Below, piece after piece: positions 1 through 4,989 of a DNA stretch of 5,746 nt. Position numbers and translations under genes: made by a program. The DNA is from Oscillospiraceae bacterium (GTDB lineage: Bacteria; Bacillota; Clostridia; Oscillospirales; Ruminococcaceae), in the NCBI GenBank assembly GCA_029062865.1, contig JAIDPG010000131.1:1-5746 (forward strand), given 5' to 3'. Numbering within the stretch: the first letter of the stretch is position 1; every line of letters starts with the position of its first letter. Under the pieces are notes generated by a model. That model worked only from the letters and a program-made list of their open reading frames with translations. It was not told the DNA's origin and made no database searches.

Positions 1-48
1 CACGATGGCTATACGCCCCAAAACGGCGAACCGCTCGGTATGACGATA
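1..48 (+). repeat. Diverged partial copy of the metY 5' coding region, cut by the left edge
   Basis: These bases match positions 1332-1379 of metY at 42 of 48 positions with no gaps, in the same reading frame. They encode HDGYTPQNGEPLGMTI, against HEGYTPKNGEPRVMPI in MetY. Five of the six differences change the amino acid, which suggests the copy is no longer constrained as MetY. Similarity stops abruptly after base 48, where the CPBP protease sequence continues in the same frame. The window begins inside the repeat, so its true left boundary, and whether it includes the metY ribosome binding site and promoter, cannot be seen. Alternatives are an assembly join or the N-terminal part of a fusion protein. 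Confidence 0.75.
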
Positions 49-696
49 ATCTCCGTGCTGATTGTTTACACGCTTGTATTTTACGCCGTTTGGACTGCGT
101 GGGAGCTTTGGGCAAAGGGGCTGATAACCGCCGCTGTTTCAAACGAGTATTTGTCGCAGTTCATAAAATCGGGAGTTATCAAAAACCTTGTGTGGACTTT
201 GCCCGCCATTCTGCTTGTGAAGCGGTTTGACGGCGAGGTTTATGTCGGCGCGAAAGAGATGTTCACAACAAAAGTGAATTTCTTGAAATATCTCCCGATA
301 TTCGCAGCTTTCACCGTATTTTTGCTTGTCGGAGCGTTCGTGACAAAGGGGAAAATCGCGGTAAGCGAGGCGTTCGGGCTTGAAAAGCTGATAGTCGTGC
401 TGTTTGTGGGGATCACCGAGGAAACGGTGTTCCGCGGCTGGCTTCTGAACGCGGCGCTCGGCGAAAAGAAAAAGTGGCTGTCCGTTGCGGCAAACGCGGT
501 GATGTTCTTGCTTATCCACTTTCCCGTATGGATTCACGACGGCGTTTTTATAGAAAATTTCCGGAGCTTCGCGTTTTTAAGTCCGCTTGTTCTCGGGATC
601 ATTTTCGGCTGGATGTTTATTAAAAGCAAAAGTATTTGGATACCCGTTGCGCTGCATATGTACTGGGATCTGATGATGTTTTTGCTTTTTGAATGA
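40..696 (+). CDS. CPBP-family intramembrane metalloprotease (Abi/CAAX-protease-like), possibly 5'-partial
   Basis: This is a predicted multi-pass membrane protein of 218 residues from the ATG at 40. It has hydrophobic stretches near residues 1-18, 50-60, 84-101, 113-124, 148-160, 177-193 and 198-216. The CPBP signatures are present in order: EExxxR as EETVFR (E127, E128, R132), FxxxH (F156, H160), and a final HxxxD (H206, D210) where many members have HxxxN. The two Glu and two His residues are the expected metal-binding and catalytic set. Known family members include type II CAAX prenyl-protease Rce1 and bacterial proteins linked to bacteriocin self-immunity; the substrate here is unknown. 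There is no ribosome binding site before the ATG at 40, and the frame is open to base 1 through metY-like sequence, so translation may start left of the window. The lipoprotein gene follows 21 nt after the stop, suggesting co-expression. Family call is firm, start uncertain. Confidence 0.88.
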   Translation: MTIISVLIVYTLVFYAVWTAWELWAKGLITAAVSNEYLSQFIKSGVIKNLVWTLPAILLVKRFDGEVYVGAKEMFTTKVNFLKYLPIFAAFTVFLLVGAFVTKGKIAVSEAFGLEKLIVVLFVGITEETVFRGWLLNAALGEKKKWLSVAANAVMFLLIHFPVWIHDGVFIENFRSFAFLSPLVLGIIFGWMFIKSKSIWIPVALHMYWDLMMFLLFE

Positions 697-705
697 ATTT
701 GATCT

Positions 706-710
706 GAGGT
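706..710 (+). promoter_or_regulatory. Ribosome binding site GAGGT for the lipoprotein gene
   Basis: GAGGT lies 7 nt before the ATG at 718 and 9 nt after the CPBP stop. It supports this start and makes a separate promoter in the 21-nt gap unlikely. Confidence 0.6.
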
Positions 711-717
711 AACCAAA

Positions 718-1281
718 ATGAAAACAATTATTCTAACTATTATTACAATACTTGCTTTAGTAATGAGCGGCTGTTCAAACTCCGTCTCCGAGCCGGATAT
801 GCCCGAGATAGTGTTTAAGGTATGCACGGTATATAACCAATATGAGCACAATTTTGACGAGAACGATTCCGTCGAACAAGGCAGGTATTCGCTCACGTTT
901 GTTGATAAAAACGGTAATTATTACTTTTCCGATTACAGTGAAATATATTTCCTTTCAGACGAGGAGCTTATTGAATCGCTAAAATCGGGTGATGAGCGCA
1001 TAACAAAACTGCCTAAAAGCTGCGATGCCGACGAGCTGTGGGAAAACTACAAAAAATTGCTCAAGGTTGCAAACAACAAAGAATACGGGCTGGATTATCC
1101 CAAGTTCGTGCCCAGTGCTGAATCCGATCGCATAATATGGTACGGATTGTATTATGACAAAGACGGAAAGCTCTCATCGCTACCTATACACGAATATAAA
1201 AATTATACAGGGATCAATGCGAATGATGACCGCGCAAATGAGATTTTTGAATGGTATTCCGTCGCGGCAAAAACCCAATAA
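718..1281 (+). CDS. Predicted surface lipoprotein of unknown function
   Basis: This 187-residue protein is not one I recognise. It begins with a lipoprotein signal peptide: MKT, then a hydrophobic run to about residue 16, then a lipobox-like MSGC with the acylated cysteine at C19. Met at position -3 is less usual than Leu. The mature part is hydrophilic, acidic and rich in Tyr, Asp and Glu, with no further membrane segment, so it should be anchored on the outer face of the membrane by its lipid. A GAGGT site precedes the ATG. It sits 21 nt behind the CPBP protease and 26 nt before metY. The DNA is AT-rich (218 of 540 GC by hand count for 721-1260, about 40%), unlike metY, which suggests a separate origin or weak expression. 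A shared role with the upstream membrane protease is possible but rests only on adjacency. Confidence 0.75.
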   Translation: MKTIILTIITILALVMSGCSNSVSEPDMPEIVFKVCTVYNQYEHNFDENDSVEQGRYSLTFVDKNGNYYFSDYSEIYFLSDEELIESLKSGDERITKLPKSCDADELWENYKKLLKVANNKEYGLDYPKFVPSAESDRIIWYGLYYDKDGKLSSLPIHEYKNYTGINANDDRANEIFEWYSVAAKTQ

Positions 1282-1292
1282 AAATTTAAAAT

Positions 1293-1298
1293 AAGGAG
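1293..1298 (+). promoter_or_regulatory. Ribosome binding site AAGGAG for metY
   Basis: AAGGAG lies 9 nt before the ATG at 1308, within an AT-rich 26-nt leader after the lipoprotein stop. It is the strongest Shine-Dalgarno sequence in the window and fixes the metY start. I found no convincing -35/-10 pair or riboswitch in the short leader. Confidence 0.75.
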
Positions 1299-1307
1299 AA
1301 ATCAACA

Positions 1308-2573
1308 ATGAAAATCGAAACAAAATGCTTACACGAGGGCTACACGCCCAAAAACGGCGAACCGCGCGTTATGCCGATAGTACAAAGCACGACCTACGTC
1401 TACGACAGCACCGACGACGTTGCGGCGGTGTTCGACGACCCGACCAAGAGCCTTATATACTCGCGGTTTGAGAACCCGACGACCGATTGTGTGGAAAAGA
1501 AGATCGCGGCGCTGGAGGGCGGCGTGGCGGCAATGTGTACGTCAAGCGGTCAGGCGGCTTCGCTGCTGTCTATCCTCAACATCTGCGAGGCGGGCGACAG
1601 CTTTATCGCGAGCGCGTCGATCTACGGCGGCACTATCAATCTGTTCGGCGTAACGCTGAAAAGAATGGGCATCGAGTGTATCTGGGTGGAGCACGACGCT
1701 ACCGAGGAGGAGCTCAACGCCGCGTTCAAGCCGAACACCAAAGCGGTTTTCGGGGAAACTCTCGCGAACCCCGCGCTTACCGTTCTCGATATCGAGATGT
1801 GGGCTAAGGCGGCGCACGCGCACGGAGTTCCGCTGATCATCGACAACACGTTCGCAACGCCGATACTCTGCCGCCCGATAGAGTGGGGCGCGGATATCGT
1901 TATCCATTCTACGTCAAAATATATGGACGGACACGCGGTGCAGGTCGGCGGCGTTATCGTTGACAGCGGCAAGTTCGACTGGACAAACGGCAAATTCCCG
2001 TGCATGACCGAGCCCGACGAGAGCTATCACGGCATTGTTTACACGGAAAAGTACTCGTTCGCGCCGTATATCGTAAAGGCGAGAATGCAGCTTATGAGAG
2101 ACTTCGGGTGCTATCCCGCGGCAAATTCGTCGTTCCTGCTGAATCTGGGGCTTGAAACGCTTCCGGTAAGAATGAAGCAGTACTGCGAAAACGCGCTCAA
2201 GGTCGCGGAGTATATCCAAAGCACGGGCAAGGCGGAGTTTGTGACGTACCCCGCGTTGGAGGGCAGCAAGGGTCACGAGCTCGCGAAGAAATACCTCCCG
2301 AACGGCACGAGCGGCGTTATTTCGTTCTCGATAAAGGGCGGCAGAAGCGCGGCGGTGAAGTTTATGGACAGCCTCAAGCTCGCCTCCAACGAAGTCCACG
2401 TCGCGGATATCAGAACGTGCGTACTTCACCCCGCAAGCGCGACGCACCGCCAGCTCACCGACGAGCAGCTGGTAGCCGCGGGAATTGACGGCGGGCTTAT
2501 CAGATTGTCGGTAGGTCTGGAGAATGTGGAGGATATTCTGGACGATTTGAAGCAGGCGTTCTCAAATATCTGA
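1308..2573 (+). CDS. metY: O-acetylhomoserine sulfhydrylase (O-acetylhomoserine aminocarboxypropyltransferase), PLP-dependent
   Basis: This 421-residue cytoplasmic enzyme belongs to the Cys/Met metabolism PLP family (fold type I). It is expected to convert O-acetylhomoserine and sulfide to homocysteine and acetate, the direct-sulfhydrylation step of methionine synthesis. Visible landmarks are YSRFENPT (51-58, phosphate contact from the partner subunit), SSGQAA (79-84), D179 in IIDNT (pyridine nitrogen), K204 in STSKYMDGH (Schiff-base lysine), the HPASATHRQL block (374-383) and R399 in LIRLSVGLE (substrate carboxylate). Length and motif spacing match complete MetY proteins. The N-terminal ETKCLHEGYTP and the large insertion around 221-250 favour MetY over the shorter cystathionine gamma-synthase/lyase branch, although substrate choice in this family is hard to read from sequence alone. 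The start is fixed by AAGGAG at 1293-1298. Part of its 5' end is duplicated at 1-48. Confidence 0.95.
   Translation: MKIETKCLHEGYTPKNGEPRVMPIVQSTTYVYDSTDDVAAVFDDPTKSLIYSRFENPTTDCVEKKIAALEGGVAAMCTSSGQAASLLSILNICEAGDSFIASASIYGGTINLFGVTLKRMGIECIWVEHDATEEELNAAFKPNTKAVFGETLANPALTVLDIEMWAKAAHAHGVPLIIDNTFATPILCRPIEWGADIVIHSTSKYMDGHAVQVGGVIVDSGKFDWTNGKFPCMTEPDESYHGIVYTEKYSFAPYIVKARMQLMRDFGCYPAANSSFLLNLGLETLPVRMKQYCENALKVAEYIQSTGKAEFVTYPALEGSKGHELAKKYLPNGTSGVISFSIKGGRSAAVKFMDSLKLASNEVHVADIRTCVLHPASATHRQLTDEQLVAAGIDGGLIRLSVGLENVEDILDDLKQAFSNI
1332..1379 (+). repeat. metY codons 9-24, parent copy of the repeat at 1-48
   Basis: This segment of metY is matched by the left edge of the window at 42 of 48 positions, in direct orientation, 1331 bases apart. 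The MetY Met22 codon (1371-1373) aligns exactly with the ATG at 40 that would start the CPBP protease. As this copy sits in an intact gene, it is the likely source. Confidence 0.75.
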
Positions 2574-2642
2574 TACTGATCGTCGATAACGGTACAGCGG
2601 GTGCGTAACAGCATTGTATTCGGGCGGTTTTTGAGGCTTTGC

Positions 2643-2647
2643 GGAGG
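2643..2647 (+). promoter_or_regulatory. Ribosome binding site GGAGG that sets the zinc-ribbon gene start
   Basis: GGAGG is followed by only 4 nt before the ATG at 2652, which is short but workable. The alternative in-frame GTG at 2601 has no such site, so 2652 is preferred. Confidence 0.55.
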
Positions 2648-2651
2648 TACG

Positions 2652-2903
2652 ATGTCACACAGCAAGCACACTAAACGCGGTTTTTCGTTGTATATTGAAA
2701 AGTGGAACTCTTCCGCGAAAAAATACATCAATACCTGCGCGATATGCGGACGGACAGGTTACAGCCCCGTGATAGAACGGGAGGATTTCCGCGCGAAAAA
2801 CGAAGTGATCTACAAGGAGCTTTCAAGAACGCTGAGCGTTTTGGAGCTTGACAAAAATGACAGATGCGCGGTCTGCGCGGCAATACAGGACAAAAGAAGA
2901 TAG
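2652..2903 (+). CDS. Small CxxC...CxxC zinc-ribbon-like protein, unknown function
   Basis: This is an 83-residue basic protein with two cysteine pairs: C29-A-I-C32 in TCAICGRTGYSP and C72-A-V-C75 in RCAVCA. The arrangement is that of a small four-cysteine zinc-binding fold. The 40-residue span between the pairs holds a probable helix (about 50-66), and the ends are rich in Lys and Arg, which fits nucleic-acid or ribosome binding. I recognise no named family. The ATG at 2652 is chosen over the GTG at 2601 because of the GGAGG at 2643-2647. The stop TAG overlaps the Shine-Dalgarno sequence of the ABC-F gene, so the two are probably translated in a linked way, hinting at a shared context. The 78-nt gap before it holds no terminator or promoter I can support. 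Confidence 0.75.
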   Translation: MSHSKHTKRGFSLYIEKWNSSAKKYINTCAICGRTGYSPVIEREDFRAKNEVIYKELSRTLSVLELDKNDRCAVCAAIQDKRR

Positions 2904-2907
2904 GAGA
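2902..2907 (+). promoter_or_regulatory. Ribosome binding site AGGAGA that sets a TTG start for the ABC-F gene
   Basis: AGGAGA shares bases with the preceding TAG stop (2901-2903) and lies 7 nt before TTG at 2915. No comparable site precedes the in-frame ATG at 2864, which lies inside the zinc-ribbon gene. The overlap suggests translational coupling. Confidence 0.7.
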
Positions 2908-2914
2908 TTACGAT

Positions 2915-4528
2915 TTGATTACGGTAAGTGATGTAAACGTCAGCTTCGGCGGACAGGTATTATTCAAGGACGTTGATTTGAAATTCAACCCGGGCAACTG
3001 CTATGGTGTTATCGGTGCAAACGGCGCGGGGAAATCCACGTTTCTTAAAGTCCTCTGCGGCGAACTTGAGCCTACAAAGGGCACAGTAACGCGCCCCGCG
3101 GAGCTTCGTATGAGCGTTCTGCGGCAGGATCATTACGCGTTTGACGAGTTCACGGTGCAGGACACGGTGATCATGGGCAACAAGAAGCTCTACGATATAA
3201 TGAAGGAAAAGGACGAGCTCTACGCCAAGCCCGATTTCTCGGACGAGGACGGCGAACGCGCGAGCGTTTTAGAGGGCGAGTTCGCGGAGCTTAACGGCTG
3301 GGAAGCCGAGAGCGACGCTTCTAAGCTCGTACAGGGACTTGGGCTACCTGAGGAGATAATGCTCCAGCAGATGAGCGCGCTCACGGGCAACGAAAAGGTA
3401 AAGGTGCTTTTGGCGCAGTGCCTGTTCGGAAACCCTGATATAATCCTAATGGACGAGCCCACGAACCACCTCGATGTTGAGGCGGTATCGTGGCTTGAGG
3501 ACTTCCTCGCGGACTATTTCGGAACGGTCATCGTCGTTTCCCACGACCGCCATTTCCTGAACAACGTCTGCACGCACATCGTCGATATCGACTACGGCAA
3601 GATCAAAATGTATGTCGGAAACTACGAGTTCTGGTACGAGAGCTCGCAGCTTATCCAGCGCATGATAAAGCAGCAGAACAAAAAGGCGGAGGAGAAGATC
3701 AAGGAGCTGCAAAGCTTTATCGCGCGGTTCTCGGCGAACAAATCCAAGTCCAAGCAGGCGACTTCAAGGCGCAAGCTGCTTGACAAGCTTACGGTCGAGG
3801 AAATGCCCGCAAGCTCCCGAAAATACCCTTATATCGGCTTTGATATGGAGCGCGAGGCGGGCAAGGATATTCTCCAGGTGACGGGATTGTCAAAAACGGT
3901 GGACGGCGTTAAGGTGCTGAACAACGTGAGCTTCACCGTCGCAAAAGGCGATAAGATAGCGTTCGTCGGAAACAACGAGATAGCCGTGACGACAATGTTC
4001 CGTATACTCACCGAGGAGACCGAACCCGACGAGGGCACGTTCAAGTGGGGCGGAACGATAACCACCAGCTACTTCCCGAACGACAACAGTGCGTTCTTCA
4101 ACGACTGCGAGCTGTCGATAATCGACTGGATACGGCAGTACTCCAGCGACGAGACCGAGAGCTTCCTGCGCGGCTTCCTTGGGCGTATGCTGTTCAGCGG
4201 CGACGACGTTTACAAGCCCGTAAACGTCCTCTCGGGCGGCGAAAAGGTGCGGTGTATGTTCAGCAGAATGATGCTGTTCCACTCGAACTGTCTGATACTC
4301 GACCGACCGACAAACCACCTTGACTTGGAGAGCATCACGGCGGTGAACAACGGTCTTTCGGAATTCAAGGGCAACGTGCTTTTCGCTTCTCACGACCACG
4401 AGATCCTCGATACCGTCCCGAACAGGATAATCGAGATAACCGAAAACGGCTGCTACGACAGGCAGGGCAACTACGATGAGTACGTCGAGTGGCGCAAGGA
4501 AAACGTGGGCGGTTCACTTTCCATTTGA
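2915..4528 (+). CDS. ABC-F family ATPase, YkpA/YbiT-like ribosome-associated translation factor, with one degenerate ATP site
   Basis: This 537-residue soluble protein has two ABC domains and no membrane segment, as in ABC-F factors that bind the ribosomal E site. From the TTG start it reads MITVSDVNVSFGG, the normal ABC-F beginning; the ATG at 2864 would add 17 unrelated residues. NBD1 has Walker A GANGAGKST (34-42, K40), Q71, signature LTGNEK (156-161), Walker B with DEPTNHLD (E181) and H210. An arm-like insertion lies near 88-148. The charged linker, about 240-312, includes RFSANKSKSKQATSRRK, typical of the segment that reaches P-site tRNA. NBD2 has GNNEIAVTT (352-360) where Walker A belongs, an intact LSGGEK (439-444), DRPTNHLD (R464 replacing the catalytic Glu) and H493. 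The ATP site built from Walker A2 and signature 1 is thus degenerate; the other is intact. The linker and arm resemble housekeeping rather than antibiotic-resistance members, but the precise role is inferred. Confidence 0.92.
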   Translation: MITVSDVNVSFGGQVLFKDVDLKFNPGNCYGVIGANGAGKSTFLKVLCGELEPTKGTVTRPAELRMSVLRQDHYAFDEFTVQDTVIMGNKKLYDIMKEKDELYAKPDFSDEDGERASVLEGEFAELNGWEAESDASKLVQGLGLPEEIMLQQMSALTGNEKVKVLLAQCLFGNPDIILMDEPTNHLDVEAVSWLEDFLADYFGTVIVVSHDRHFLNNVCTHIVDIDYGKIKMYVGNYEFWYESSQLIQRMIKQQNKKAEEKIKELQSFIARFSANKSKSKQATSRRKLLDKLTVEEMPASSRKYPYIGFDMEREAGKDILQVTGLSKTVDGVKVLNNVSFTVAKGDKIAFVGNNEIAVTTMFRILTEETEPDEGTFKWGGTITTSYFPNDNSAFFNDCELSIIDWIRQYSSDETESFLRGFLGRMLFSGDDVYKPVNVLSGGEKVRCMFSRMMLFHSNCLILDRPTNHLDLESITAVNNGLSEFKGNVLFASHDHEILDTVPNRIIEITENGCYDRQGNYDEYVEWRKENVGGSLSI

Positions 4529-4534
4529 CAGGTT

Positions 4535-4540
4535 GAGGTG
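4535..4540 (+). promoter_or_regulatory. Ribosome binding site GAGGTG that sets the start at 4550
   Basis: GAGGTG lies 9 nt before the ATG at 4550. The in-frame GTG at 4538 is part of this site and is therefore unlikely to be the start. Confidence 0.6.
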
Positions 4541-4549
4541 ATATTTGAA

Positions 4550-4972
4550 ATGCGGCATAATGGAACAATAGAGTTTATGTTCGATTATAGCTGTCCGCCC
4601 ATTTGGCTTCGTGGGAATAACTGCGGACCTTGGCTTGTAAGCAGCGAAGGATATTTTGACGGCGATTTGTACAGCCTTGACGGGAAAAAGCTTGATTGTA
4701 AAGTGTTTGATGAACGGGTAAAGGGTGAAACGGAGCTTGAACAAAAGGTGCGATTGATTTATGAAATACACAACCGCATTTGGGATATTAACGAATTCCC
4801 CGGTGGAGAGCCGTATATCGGCTTTGAGAATGAACAGGAGAAAACAGTTTTTTTCGATGCTTGCGACTATGTAATCAAGCGCATGAGAGAAATTTTCGGA
4901 AATGAGTTTACGGTGCATGGCTTCGATGAGGAAACGATTAAAAATAGGTCTATGGGCTGCCGAAAACGGTAA
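4550..4972 (+). CDS. Hypothetical protein, 140 residues, orphan
   Basis: I do not recognise this protein. From the ATG at 4550 it is a soluble, acidic protein with no signal peptide or membrane segment. The first third is rich in aromatic residues and Gly (FMFDYSCPPIWLRGNNCGPW at 9-28, then SSEGYFDGDLYSLDG). The middle is a probable amphipathic helix (about 60-79), followed by a Gly/Pro turn (FPGGEPYIGF, 83-92) and a second helix (about 96-116). A start at GTG 4538 would use up the Shine-Dalgarno sequence. The DNA is AT-richer than its neighbours (155 of 360 GC by hand count for 4561-4920, about 43%), which suggests an accessory gene dropped between ABC-F and the exonuclease. Small single-domain proteins of this build are sometimes immunity proteins or antitoxins, but nothing here demonstrates that and no toxin gene is adjacent. 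Confidence 0.7.
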   Translation: MRHNGTIEFMFDYSCPPIWLRGNNCGPWLVSSEGYFDGDLYSLDGKKLDCKVFDERVKGETELEQKVRLIYEIHNRIWDINEFPGGEPYIGFENEQEKTVFFDACDYVIKRMREIFGNEFTVHGFDEETIKNRSMGCRKR

Positions 4973-4989
4973 AAAGAAAGAATGATCAT

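Noticed and set aside
5..43. Short frame ATG...TGA at 5-43 whose stop overlaps the ATG at 40, as a leader peptide for the protease
   Set aside because: The same bases align in a different frame with metY coding sequence, which explains them better, and no ribosome binding site is visible.
1247..1292. Possible metY promoter: TTGAAT at 1247 and TAAAAT at 1287
   Set aside because: The boxes are 34 nt apart, too far for a sigma-70-type promoter, and no better -10 was found at 16 to 18 nt.
1542..2447. Long open frames on the minus strand opposite metY, and similar ones opposite ABC-F and the exonuclease
   Set aside because: They mirror high-GC coding genes, give Arg/His/Ala-rich low-complexity translations and lack ribosome binding sites; they are shadows of the + strand genes.
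2601..2651. GTG at 2601 as the zinc-ribbon gene start
   Set aside because: There is no Shine-Dalgarno sequence before it, whereas GGAGG precedes the ATG at 2652.
2574..2651. Terminator or promoter in the 78-nt gap after metY
   Set aside because: No stable inverted repeat followed by a T-run, and no credible -35/-10 pair, was visible.
2864..2914. ATG at 2864 as the ABC-F start, adding 17 residues
   Set aside because: It lies inside the zinc-ribbon gene with no ribosome binding site, and the added residues do not resemble ABC-F N-termini. TTG at 2915 has AGGAGA at a good distance and gives the usual beginning.
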